From Krasilnikoviella flava (lineage in GTDB: Bacteria; Actinomycetota; Actinomycetes; Actinomycetales; Cellulomonadaceae): a DNA stretch of 64,000 bases. The position numbers and the translations under genes were made by a program. The notes beneath the pieces were generated by a model. That model was not told the origin of the DNA and ran no database searches. It worked only from the letters and a program-made list of their open reading frames with translations. Each line of letters begins with the position of its first letter. Position 1 is the stretch's first letter. Shown piece by piece: positions 8,054 through 15,818 of the stretch. The stretch spans positions 124,001-188,000 of the forward strand of contig NZ_FUZQ01000007.1 in assembly GCF_900167525.1 (NCBI RefSeq), given 5' to 3'.

Positions 8054-9147
8054 GCGGGCCCGAGGGGCCGGGCGCCCGGCCGGGGCCGCGGGAGCTCGGC
8101 GTCGTCGTCGGCGGCCTGCCCACCGGCCCGGCCAACGCGATCACCGACGTCACGGGCGTGCGGGTCGGCCACACCACGTTGCACGAGGGCGAGCGCCTGC
8201 ACACCGGCGTGACCGCCGTCGTCCCCGACGCGCTGGGCGCCGGGCCGGGGCAGCGGCGCACGCTGCCGTGCGGGCTGTTCGTGGGCAACGGGTACGGCAA
8301 GCTCGTGGGCGCGACGCAGCTCGAGCAGCTCGGCGCGATCGAGACGCCGGTCCTCCTCACCGCGACGCTCTCCGCGTTCCGCGCGGCCGACGCGCTCGTG
8401 ACCCACGTGCTCGGGTGGCCCGGCTACGAGGACGTGCGCACGCTCAACCCCGTCGTGGGGGAGACGAACGACGGGTACCTCTCGGACATCCGCGCACGGC
8501 CGATCACCGAGGCGCACGTGCTCGCGGCGCTCGCCGGCGCCACCCCCGGCCCGGTGGAGCAGGGCTGCGTCGGGGCCGGGGCGGGCACGGTCGCGCTCGG
8601 CTACAAGGGCGGGATCGGGACGTCGTCGCGTCTGGTCGAGGTGGCCGGCGTGACGCGCACCGTGGGTGCACTGGTGCAGTCGAACTTCTCCGGCACCCTC
8701 ACCGTGCGGGGCGTTCTGCTGCCCGCGGCCGAGGTGCTGGGGTACCCGCCCGCGCCGGCGCCGGACGGCAACTCCTGCATGATCGTCGTCGCCACGGACG
8801 CGCCGCTCGACGCGCGACGCCTGGAGCGGGTGGCGCGGCGCGCGGTGATCGCGATGGACCGCGTGGGCTCCGACTTCGCCCACGGCAGCGGCGACTACGG
8901 CCTGGCGCTCAGCACCGCCGACCCCGCCGAGCCCCTGGTGCCCGACGACGCGCTGGACCCGGTGTTCGCCGCTGTCATGGACGCCGTGGAGGAGGCATTG
9001 CTGGCGTCGGTGTTCACAGCCGTCACGACCGTCGGACACCGGGGCTCGCGGGCAGGAGTGCCGCACGAGCGGGTGCGGGAGCGGTTGCGCGCCGCCGGGT
9101 GGTCGCCGGGGCGAACGGCCCGTGACGAGGCCGGGCCGCGGGCGTAG
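8050..9147 (+). CDS. P1 family (DmpA-type) peptidase
   Basis: A 365-residue Ntn-type self-processing peptidase related to DmpA L-aminopeptidase/D-esterase and beta-peptidyl aminopeptidases. Autocleavage should occur before Ser242 in DGNSCMIVVATDAPL, giving alpha and beta chains; that Ser is then the nucleophile. Family motifs AITDVTGVRVGH, GLFVGNGYGK and GYKGGIGTSSR are present. The residue before the Ser is Asn rather than the usual Gly, but the context is normal. The start overlaps the MerR stop (ATGA), so it is likely cotranscribed with it. Substrate unknown. Confidence 0.9.
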   Translation: MSGPEGPGARPGPRELGVVVGGLPTGPANAITDVTGVRVGHTTLHEGERLHTGVTAVVPDALGAGPGQRRTLPCGLFVGNGYGKLVGATQLEQLGAIETPVLLTATLSAFRAADALVTHVLGWPGYEDVRTLNPVVGETNDGYLSDIRARPITEAHVLAALAGATPGPVEQGCVGAGAGTVALGYKGGIGTSSRLVEVAGVTRTVGALVQSNFSGTLTVRGVLLPAAEVLGYPPAPAPDGNSCMIVVATDAPLDARRLERVARRAVIAMDRVGSDFAHGSGDYGLALSTADPAEPLVPDDALDPVFAAVMDAVEEALLASVFTAVTTVGHRGSRAGVPHERVRERLRAAGWSPGRTARDEAGPRA

Positions 9148-9152
9148 CGTCC

Positions 9153-10145
9153 ATGCGTACCCCACGCATCCTCGCCGTCCTGCTGTCCACGATGCTCGCG
9201 GCGACCACGGTCGCGACCGCCGCCGCGGCACCGCCACACCACGACCATCACCACGGCCACCACGCCGACCCGTCTCTCCTGACGTCCGGGCTGTCCGGCG
9301 GGGCCGGCTCCACCATCGGCCCCGACGGGGCCCTCTACGTCACCGAACCCGTGTCCGGGGAGGTCTCCCGGATCGACCGCCGCACCGGCGCCGCCTCGAT
9401 CTCCGTCTCGGGCCTGCCCGTGCAGCAGCCCGGGACTCCCGGCGGCGCCGTCGACGTCGCGTTCCGCGGCCACACCGCGTACGTCCTCGTGACGCTCGCG
9501 GACCCGCAGGTCTCGGGCCTGTACCGGATCGGCCGCGACGGCACGGCACGGCCTGTCGCCGACATCGGCGCCTGGTCGATCGACCACCCGCCGAAGACCG
9601 ACTACTTCGTCCCCTCCGGCGTGCAGTACGCCATGGAGCCGTACCGCCGGGGGTTCCTCGTCACCGACGGCCATCACAACCGGGTGCTGTACGTGACGCC
9701 GGACGGCTCGATCGCGCAGGTCCGCGCGTTCGGCAACGTCGTGCCGACCGGGCTCGAGACCGTCGGCCGGACCGTCCTGGTCGCCCAGGCGGGGCCGGTG
9801 CCGCACCTGCCGCGCGACGGCCGGGTCGTCGCCTTCACCCCGTGGAGGCACGGCACCCACCAGATCGCCTCCGGCGGACGCCTGCTCGTCGACGTCGAGA
9901 AGGGCCGAGGTGGGCTGTACGCGCTCGCCCAGGGCCACTTCACCCCGGGAAACCCCGAGGGGTCGCCCGCCGACCCCGACACCGGCCAGGTGATGAAGGC
10001 CGGGCGGCACGGCGTCCTGCGAGCCGTGGCGACCGGGCTCGACCGGCCGACGTCCTTCGAGATCGTCGGACGCCACGCCTACGTCGTCACGCTCGACGGG
10101 GAGGTGTGGAAGGTCCCGCTCCCGCGCGCGCACCACGGCCGCTGA
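9153..10145 (+). CDS. Secreted ScyD/ScyE-family beta-propeller protein
   Basis: A 330-residue secreted protein. A Sec signal peptide (about residues 1-27, cleavage near AAAAPP) is followed by a His-rich stretch, HHDHHHGHH, and then NHL/SMP-30-like propeller blades such as GPDGALYVTEPVSGEVSRID and GLYRIGRDG. This matches the ScyD/ScyE family named after cyanobacterial scytonemin-cluster proteins; in actinobacteria the role is unknown. The His cluster could bind metal. It starts 5 nt after the P1 peptidase stop. Confidence 0.82.
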   Translation: MRTPRILAVLLSTMLAATTVATAAAAPPHHDHHHGHHADPSLLTSGLSGGAGSTIGPDGALYVTEPVSGEVSRIDRRTGAASISVSGLPVQQPGTPGGAVDVAFRGHTAYVLVTLADPQVSGLYRIGRDGTARPVADIGAWSIDHPPKTDYFVPSGVQYAMEPYRRGFLVTDGHHNRVLYVTPDGSIAQVRAFGNVVPTGLETVGRTVLVAQAGPVPHLPRDGRVVAFTPWRHGTHQIASGGRLLVDVEKGRGGLYALAQGHFTPGNPEGSPADPDTGQVMKAGRHGVLRAVATGLDRPTSFEIVGRHAYVVTLDGEVWKVPLPRAHHGR

Positions 10146-10159
10146 GCCGGCCCCACCGT

Positions 10160-10204
10160 GCGACCGCCGCCGGGGGCCGCGAGACCCGCCCTGACGGCGG
10201 TCGC
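10160..10204. terminator. Hairpin between convergent genes
   Basis: Arms GCGACCGCCG (10160-10169) and CGGCGGTCGC (10195-10204) can pair across a 25-nt loop between the convergent ScyD-like and HhH genes. There is no U-run, so its role as a bidirectional terminator is inferred. Confidence 0.4.
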
Positions 10205-10276
10205 CGGCCGTCCGTCAGGCGCCATCTGCGCGACGGCGGGCCGCGCCGGCGTCACCTTCCGGCGATCTGGCGCGCG

Positions 10277-10870
10277 TCAGTCCTTCGCCGCCTTCGCCGC
10301 GGCCTTCTGCGCCTTCTTGAAGGTCCGCACCTCGGCGAGCGACTCCGCGCTGGTCACGTCGGCGATCGAGCGGCGCGAGCCCTCGTCGCCGTAATGACCC
10401 GCGGCCTCCTGCCATCCGGCGGGCCCGACGCCGCGCTGCTTGCCCAACAGCGCGAGGAAGATCTTGGCCTTCTGTTCTCCGAAGCCAGGCAGGGCGCGCA
10501 GCCGTGCGAGCACCTCGGTGCCCGTGGCGGGACCCTCCGCGCCCGGCGTCGTCCAGAGCTTCGCGACGTCGCCGTCGTAGTCGTCCACGATCACGTGTGC
10601 GAGCGCCTGCACGCGGCCCGCCATCGACCGCCCGTACCGGTGGATCGCCGGAGGAGTGGTCGCGAGCGTGACGAACTCGTCGGGGTCGGCGTCCGCCACC
10701 GCCTGCGGGTCGATGCTGCCCAGCCGGTCGCGGATCTTGCGCGGCCCCGCGAACGCGTGCTCCATCGGGTACTGCTGGTCGAGCAGCATGCCCACGAGGA
10801 GTGCGAACATGTCGTCGCTCAGCAGCGCGTCCGTGTCGGGGTCGCCGGTGATCCACAGCGTGGTGCTCAT
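10277..10870 (-). CDS. HhH-GPD-type base-excision repair protein
   Basis: A 197-residue protein of the small HhH-GPD glycosylase-like family common in actinobacteria. It has the N-terminal block LLVGMLLDQQYPMEHAFAGP and a helix-hairpin-helix LRALPGFGEQKAKIFLALLG near residues 125-145. The C-terminal tail is Lys/Ala-rich (KKAQKAAAKAAKD). No Fe-S cysteines are present. The family name implies DNA base excision, but no substrate can be predicted. Confidence 0.82.
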   Translation of the reverse strand: MSTTLWITGDPDTDALLSDDMFALLVGMLLDQQYPMEHAFAGPRKIRDRLGSIDPQAVADADPDEFVTLATTPPAIHRYGRSMAGRVQALAHVIVDDYDGDVAKLWTTPGAEGPATGTEVLARLRALPGFGEQKAKIFLALLGKQRGVGPAGWQEAAGHYGDEGSRRSIADVTSAESLAEVRTFKKAQKAAAKAAKD

Positions 10871-10921
10871 GCCGCCATCATGCCCGAGAGCACGGATCCA
10901 GGCCGTCCCCCGGATGATCCC

Positions 10922-11458
10922 TCACCGTGGCTCGCGCAGGGCGGCGTCCAGGGCGCACATGAGCTCTGCGACCCGGTTCTTCGCGCGGGGCGGCGGGGGG
11001 TAGCGGCGTAGCACGTCGACGACCACGGGGGTGGCTCGGTGCCGGGCCGCCTCGATCGACCGCCCCGCGGCTTCCGGGGCGCCGGTGGCGAGCTCGGCGA
11101 TGTGGGCAGCGCTGGCCGGGGCACGCAGGATGTGGCCCACCTGAGTCGCCCGTGCCATGGGGTGGAGGTAGGCGGCGGCCGCGGCGTCGCCCGCCGACCG
11201 CGCGGCCAGACGGGCCGCCTCGGAGCCTGCGTCCCGTGCCGCCCGGTGCGCGTCGAGCGCCGTGACGCGCTGCAGCCTCGTGCGACGCTCGCCGCCGACG
11301 AACTCCCATGCGGCCGCGAGCGCGGTCCGAGGCCGCGGATCCTCGGGCCGCGCCGCCTCGAAGGTGGGCAGGACGGCCTCGGCGCTCTCGGCGACGAAGC
11401 GGGCCACCGCCCGCAGCTCGTCCATCGTGAGGTCGAAGTCGCCGGAGACGGTGGCCAT
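10922..11458 (-). CDS. Imm-5-like putative immunity protein
   Basis: A 178-residue, Ala-rich all-helical protein (AVARFVAESAEAVLPTFEAARPEDPRPR near the N-terminus) that resembles the putative immunity protein (Imm-5-like) family, sometimes mislabelled exonuclease SbcC. No toxin gene lies next to it, so an immunity role is not supported here. ATG at 11458 is preferred (GGGA about 10 nt upstream); ATG at 11467 is possible. Confidence 0.55.
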   Translation of the reverse strand: MATVSGDFDLTMDELRAVARFVAESAEAVLPTFEAARPEDPRPRTALAAAWEFVGGERRTRLQRVTALDAHRAARDAGSEAARLAARSAGDAAAAAYLHPMARATQVGHILRAPASAAHIAELATGAPEAAGRSIEAARHRATPVVVDVLRRYPPPPRAKNRVAELMCALDAALREPR

Positions 11459-11495
11459 GCCCGTCATTGTCCCGTCACTCGCCCGTGCGGGGGTG

Positions 11496-12365
11496 TCAGG
11501 CGTCGCGCCGCCGGGCGGTGACGGCGGCCGCCGCGAGCACGGCGACGGCGTAGCCGGCCAGCAGCGCGAACCCGGCGCCCGGCGCGAGCAGGCCGTCCGG
11601 CGTCGGTCCGGTCGCGATGACACGCTCGCCCGCGACGGTGGGGAGGTACGCGTAGACGTCCTGCGCCCAGGCGGCGGACCCCGCGAGCACCTGCAACAGG
11701 AGCGGCAGCACCAGCAGCACGCCGACCGCGGTGGCGATCGCCGCGGCCGTGCTGCGCCACAGCGCGCCGATGCCGAAGGACAACGCGGCCACCGCCACGA
11801 GGTAGGCGACCGTGCCGCCGAGGGCCCGCAGCTGCTCGCCGTCGCCGGGGTCCAGCGCCAGGCCGTCCGCGGACAGCATCGACGCGGTGGCCAGCCACGC
11901 CGCCCCGAGGCCGACGACGGCGAGCATCGCCGTCGTCGCGGCCACCACCAGGAGCTTGGCCGACAGCACCTGCAGGCGACGCGGCACGGCGGCGAACGTC
12001 GCGCGGATCGTGCCCGAGGAGTACTCGCCGGTGATGGTCAGCACGGCCAGCACCGCCACGGTCAGCTGGGCGAAGCCGTAGCCGAACGTCACCGCGACGA
12101 CGCCGCTCGGAACTGCCAGGCGCGGGTCGGCGTCCATCGTCTGCTGCATGCCGGGGGACTCCGCCGCGGCGCCGAGTGCCGACGCCATGAGCACCGCGAG
12201 CCCGGCCATGAGCAGCACCGTCAGCGCGACGCCCCACCACTGGGAGCGCAGGGACCACAGCTTGAGCCACTCCGAGCGCAGCGCGTGCCCGAACGTGACG
12301 CGGGCGTCGTCGGGCGTCGTGTCGTCGCGGTGCCCGACCGGGCCCGCGGTCGTCGTCGCGCTCAT
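11496..12365 (-). CDS. ABC exporter permease (ABC-2 type)
   Basis: A 289-residue integral membrane protein with about six hydrophobic helices and the ABC-2 permease feature SEWLKLWSLRSQWWGVALTV at the N-terminal cytoplasm-membrane boundary, plus GEYSSGTIRATF, a hallmark of this family. Its start overlaps the stop of the upstream ATPase gene by 4 nt, so the two form one exporter. Substrate unknown; such pairs often give resistance to antibiotics or peptides. Confidence 0.88.
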   Translation of the reverse strand: MSATTTAGPVGHRDDTTPDDARVTFGHALRSEWLKLWSLRSQWWGVALTVLLMAGLAVLMASALGAAAESPGMQQTMDADPRLAVPSGVVAVTFGYGFAQLTVAVLAVLTITGEYSSGTIRATFAAVPRRLQVLSAKLLVVAATTAMLAVVGLGAAWLATASMLSADGLALDPGDGEQLRALGGTVAYLVAVAALSFGIGALWRSTAAAIATAVGVLLVLPLLLQVLAGSAAWAQDVYAYLPTVAGERVIATGPTPDGLLAPGAGFALLAGYAVAVLAAAAVTARRRDA

Positions 12366-13327
12366 GGCTGGTCTCCCGTGGTCGTGGTCGGGCTGATGGA
12401 GCCGGCGGCGGCGAGGTCGTCGGTGCGGTACTCGACGGCGTCCGCGGTGAGCTCCAGGTAGGCGTCCTCGAGGGTCGAGGCCACCGGCGTCAGCTCGTGC
12501 AGCGCGACACCGGCCGTGAGGGCGATCTCGCCGACCGCCGCGGCGTCGAGGCCGGTGACCTCCAGCGTCCCGTCGTGCACGAGGTCGGGGACGGTGATCG
12601 TCGCCCCCGCGTGCTCCAGCGCGGACCGCAGGACCGAGGGTCCGGGCGTGCGCACGGTGACCGCGCGGCGCGAGACCGCCTCGACGACGTCGCGGACCGG
12701 CGCGTCCGCAAGGATGCGGCCGCGTCCGATGACGATGACGTGGTCGGCGGTGAGCGCCATCTCGGTCATGAGGTGGCTGGACAGGAAGACGGTGCGGCCC
12801 TCGGCGGCGAGCCGTCGCGCGAGGTGGCGCACCCAGAGCACGCCCTCGGGGTCGAGGCCGTTGACGGGCTCGTCGAGGACGAGGGTGCGCGGGTCGCCCA
12901 GCAGCGCGACGGCGATCCCGAGCCGCTGGCCCATGCCGAGCGAGAACCCTCCCACGCGCTTGCGGGCCACCGACCCGAGGCCGGTGAGCTCGACGACCTC
13001 GTCCACGCGCCGGTCCGCCAGCCCGTGGGTGGCGGCCAGGGCGCGCAAGTGTGCCCGGGCGGTCCGGCCGGGGTGCACCGCCCGCGCCTCGAGCAGCGCG
13101 CCCACCTCGGTGAGCGGCGAACGGTGCCGCACGTACGGGCGGCCGTTGACCGTGACGGATCCCCCGGAGGGGCGGTCGAGCCCCATGATCATGCGCATGG
13201 TGGTGGACTTCCCGGCGCCGTTGGGGCCGAGGAAGCCGGTGACGACGCCGGGGCGCACCGTGAAGGTCACGCCGTCGACGGCGGTCGTGCTCCCGTAGAC
13301 CTTGGACAGTCCCTGTGCCTCGATCAT
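12362..13327 (-). CDS. ABC exporter ATP-binding protein
   Basis: A 321-residue ATPase. Walker A GPNGAGKST, signature FSLGMGQRLG (variant of LSGGQ) and Walker B TLVLDEP with the following DPEG are all present. The C-terminal 100 residues form the extra domain seen in bacitracin/lantibiotic-type exporters. ATG at 13327 has a TACGTT -10 (13335-13340, minus strand) 7 nt upstream, so the operon is probably leaderless. It partners the ABC-2 permease downstream. Confidence 0.92.
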   Translation of the reverse strand: MIEAQGLSKVYGSTTAVDGVTFTVRPGVVTGFLGPNGAGKSTTMRMIMGLDRPSGGSVTVNGRPYVRHRSPLTEVGALLEARAVHPGRTARAHLRALAATHGLADRRVDEVVELTGLGSVARKRVGGFSLGMGQRLGIAVALLGDPRTLVLDEPVNGLDPEGVLWVRHLARRLAAEGRTVFLSSHLMTEMALTADHVIVIGRGRILADAPVRDVVEAVSRRAVTVRTPGPSVLRSALEHAGATITVPDLVHDGTLEVTGLDAAAVGEIALTAGVALHELTPVASTLEDAYLELTADAVEYRTDDLAAAGSISPTTTTGDQP

Positions 13328-13419
13328 GCTGTCGAACGTACGGCGGGTGACCGGCGTCACAGCACCGGGAAGCCCCTGAAAGTGACCCTGGCCCGCGTGG
13401 GCCCGACCCGGGGGGACCC

Positions 13420-13884
13420 TTACGCCGAAGCCCCGGTCCGGAGGCGGCGGAGCCGTCCGACGAGGAACTGCTGGATGCCGACCAGCCCCGACGCCGTCCC
13501 GACGAACCCGCCGAGCAGGCCGCGCGCCTCGGCGGCGTCGACCACGCGGAGCTGGTCCGCGCGGTAGTCGACGCCCTTGCGCGTGAGGCGGTACGAGCCC
13601 GCGGCGCGCACGTTGCGGCACCAGTCGACGTCCGGCCCCCAGGGCAGGGGAGTGAGGACGAGGACGTCGCGGTACTCCCCGATCTCCACCGGGTCGCCGG
13701 GCTGCGCGACCCGCGTGTCGATCGGCGCGCGGGCCGCGAACGCGACCACCGGCGTGTGGTACTCCCGCCCGCTCTTGCGGCCGACGTGGTGCAGCGTGAC
13801 CCACGGCGGCACGCGCGAGCTCACCTTCAGGGCGTAGGGGTTGAAGCGCTTGGTGGCCTTGGCGACGGCGGGAGGCACGGGCAT
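13420..13884 (-). CDS. Deazaflavin (F420)-dependent nitroreductase family protein
   Basis: A 154-residue split-beta-barrel protein of the F420-dependent nitroreductase (Ddn-like) family: a short basic N-terminus, then LHHVGRKSGREYHTPVVAF, the conserved strand with GRxSGxxxxTPV that contacts the cofactor, and RNVRAAGSYRLTRKG. It probably uses F420 or a flavin to reduce an unknown substrate. ATG at 13884 is preferred because AGGA lies 8 nt upstream. It is divergent from the DUF1772 gene. Its presence implies that the cell makes or imports a deazaflavin. Confidence 0.82.
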   Translation of the reverse strand: MPVPPAVAKATKRFNPYALKVSSRVPPWVTLHHVGRKSGREYHTPVVAFAARAPIDTRVAQPGDPVEIGEYRDVLVLTPLPWGPDVDWCRNVRAAGSYRLTRKGVDYRADQLRVVDAAEARGLLGGFVGTASGLVGIQQFLVGRLRRLRTGASA

Positions 13885-13933
13885 GCGGTCCATCCTGCTG
13901 CGCCGGGGGCGCTCCCGCTGGTTGGATGGGCCC

Positions 13934-14395
13934 ATGGACCTCTGGGACGTGCTCCTCGTGCTGACCGCGCTGGTCACCGGCCTGGCGGGCGGGGTGTTCG
14001 CGGCGTTCTCGACCTTCGTCGTCGCGGGGCTGCGCCGGCTCGACCAGGCCGACGCCGCGGCGGCGATGGCGGCGATCAACGAGGACGCGGTCCGGCCGCC
14101 CTTCATGACGCTGTTCGGGGCGGCCCTGGTGGTGCCGGTGGCGGCCGCCGTGGTGGGCCTGGTCGCCGGCCACGACGGCGCGTGGCTGGTCGTGGCGAGC
14201 GCCGTCGTCGTGGTGGTGGGCATGCTCGGCGTGACGGCGGTCGGCAACGTGCCGCTGAACAACCAGCTCATGGCGCACCGTGACGCCGGCGGGTGGGCGG
14301 CGTTCGACCGGCCCTGGTCCCGGCTCAACCACGTGCGCACGGTCGCGTGCGCCGCGTCGTGCGCGCTCGCGGGGGCGGCGCTCGCGGTGGGATGA
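13934..14395 (+). CDS. DUF1772 membrane protein
   Basis: A 153-residue protein with four predicted membrane helices (about residues 5-30, 55-80, 85-105 and 135-153) and the DUF1772 feature NVPLNNQL before the last helix. The family is linked to anthrone-oxygenase-like proteins, but no activity can be inferred here. The first of three tandem 22-bp repeats overlaps its stop. Confidence 0.72.
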   Translation: MDLWDVLLVLTALVTGLAGGVFAAFSTFVVAGLRRLDQADAAAAMAAINEDAVRPPFMTLFGAALVVPVAAAVVGLVAGHDGAWLVVASAVVVVVGMLGVTAVGNVPLNNQLMAHRDAGGWAAFDRPWSRLNHVRTVACAASCALAGAALAVG

Positions 14396-14457
14396 CGGAT
14401 CTGGCCACGGATCGATGACGGGTCCACGACGGATCGATGACGGATCGGACGACGAGG
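14391..14457 (+). repeat. Three tandem ~22-bp units (GATGACGGATC...)
   Basis: GATGACGG(A/G)TC begins at 14391, 14414 and 14436. Within it, a 15-bp word (ACGGATCGATGACGG) is exact at 14407-14421 and 14429-14443. A 22-bp step equals two helical turns, as in arrayed operator sites. It lies just before the CoA-binding protein gene. Confidence 0.65.
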
Positions 14458-14464
14458 GGGACGC

Positions 14465-14965
14465 ATGAGGATCAGGGACCCGCGCGACTGGAACAGGCCG
14501 ATCGAGGTGCCGGTTGCACGAGACATGGGCACACCAGAGGCCACCGAGACGTCCCAGGACAGCACGACCGACGTCGAGGCCACCATCGATCGCGTCCTCG
14601 ACGAGACCACCACCTGGGCGGTCGTCGGCCTGTCGACCAACACGGAACGTGCTGCGCACGGCGTCGCGGGAGTCCTGCAGCGCGCCGGCAAGCGGATCGT
14701 GCCGGTGCACCCGAGCGCCGCGACCGTGCACGGAGAGCCGGGCTACGCGTCGCTCGGGGACATCCCGTTCCCCGTCGACGTCGTCGACGTCTTCGTCCGC
14801 TCCGAGCTCGCGGGCGACGTCGCCGACCAGGCGATCGCCATCGGCGCCAAGGCGGTGTGGTTCCAGCTCGACGTCATCGACGAGGACGCCGCCGCCCGCG
14901 TGCGCGCCGCCGGCCTCGACATGGTGATGGACCGCTGCCCGGCCATCGAGCTCGGTCGGCGGTAG
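14465..14965 (+). CDS. CoA-binding domain protein
   Basis: A 166-residue single-domain protein of the CoA_binding_2 (succinyl-CoA synthetase-like Rossmann) family. WAVVGLSTNTERAAHGVA near residue 50 is the nucleotide loop, and IPVHP-like RIVPVHPSA and AIAIGAKAVWFQLDV complete the fold. The role is unknown; some homologues bind CoA. The ribosome site is GAGGGGG. It ends 4 nt before the convergent importer ATPase. Confidence 0.82.
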   Translation: MRIRDPRDWNRPIEVPVARDMGTPEATETSQDSTTDVEATIDRVLDETTTWAVVGLSTNTERAAHGVAGVLQRAGKRIVPVHPSAATVHGEPGYASLGDIPFPVDVVDVFVRSELAGDVADQAIAIGAKAVWFQLDVIDEDAAARVRAAGLDMVMDRCPAIELGRR

Positions 14966-14969
14966 CAGG

Positions 14970-15818
14970 TCAGCGCGGGCTGAAGGTCAGCACCGGCCGA
15001 CCCGTGCGCGGGTGGGTGAGCACCTCCGTGCGCACGCCGTAGACGGGGTCGAGGACGTCCGGGACGAGCACGTCGCCCACGGCGCCCGCGGCCACGACCC
15101 GCCCGCCGGACAGCAGCACCACGTGGTCGCAGTGCTGGGCGGCGAGGTGAAGGTCGTGCAGGGCGGCCAGCACGGTGACGCCGCGGTCGGCGAGCGCCCG
15201 CAGGATCCGCAGCGCGTCGAGCTGGGCGGCGATGTCGAGGTGGTTGGTCGGCTCGTCGAGCAGGATCAGCGCCGGCTCCTGCGCGAGCGCGCGCGCCATG
15301 TGCACGCGCTGCCGCTCGCCACCGGAGAGAGTCGTGACCTCGCGGTCCGCGAGGCCCGCCGCGTCCACGGCGTCGAGGGCGCGCCGGGCGGCCGCGCGGT
15401 CGTCCGCCGAGTCCCCGGCGAGCGGCGAGCGGTGCGGGATGCGGCCGAGCAGGACGGCGTCGAGCACCGTCACCGGCAGGTCGGTGGACGCCTCCTGCTC
15501 GACGAACGCGAGCGTGCGCGCGCGCCGGCGTCGCGGCAGGGCCAGCAGGTCGGCGCCCGCGAACACGACGCGGGCGCCGTCGTCCCGGCCGTCGTCCGAC
15601 GGCGGCTGCACCCCGGCGAGCACGCGCAGCAGCGTGGACTTGCCCGAACCGTTGGGGCCGAGCAGGCCGCTCACCGCGCCCGCGGGAGCCGTCACGTCCA
15701 CGCCGTCGAGGATCAGGCGGCCGGCCGTCGACCACGAGACGCGGGCGGCGTCGAGCCCGTCGTCGGGCGGTCCCGCGACGCTCGGGGCGGGGACATGGGT
15801 GCGCGTCTCCGTCGTCAT
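14970..15818 (-). CDS. FecE-type ABC importer ATPase (siderophore or F420-0)
   Basis: A 282-residue ATPase with Walker A GPNGSGKST, signature LSGGERQR and Walker B LILLDEP, of the FecE/BtuD class that serves iron-siderophore, cobalamin and proposed F420-0 importers. It begins within the last codons of the permease gene (4-nt overlap), making a three-gene cassette with the permease and the binding lipoprotein upstream. The last ~25 residues (PVYGVRTEVLTHPRTGRP) are typical of this ATPase group. Confidence 0.88.
   Translation of the reverse strand: MTTETRTHVPAPSVAGPPDDGLDAARVSWSTAGRLILDGVDVTAPAGAVSGLLGPNGSGKSTLLRVLAGVQPPSDDGRDDGARVVFAGADLLALPRRRRARTLAFVEQEASTDLPVTVLDAVLLGRIPHRSPLAGDSADDRAAARRALDAVDAAGLADREVTTLSGGERQRVHMARALAQEPALILLDEPTNHLDIAAQLDALRILRALADRGVTVLAALHDLHLAAQHCDHVVLLSGGRVVAAGAVGDVLVPDVLDPVYGVRTEVLTHPRTGRPVLTFSPR

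Noticed and set aside
10922-11458. Toxin-immunity pair
   Set aside because: Only the Imm-5-like protein is present; neighbours are an HhH protein and an ABC exporter, neither a toxin.
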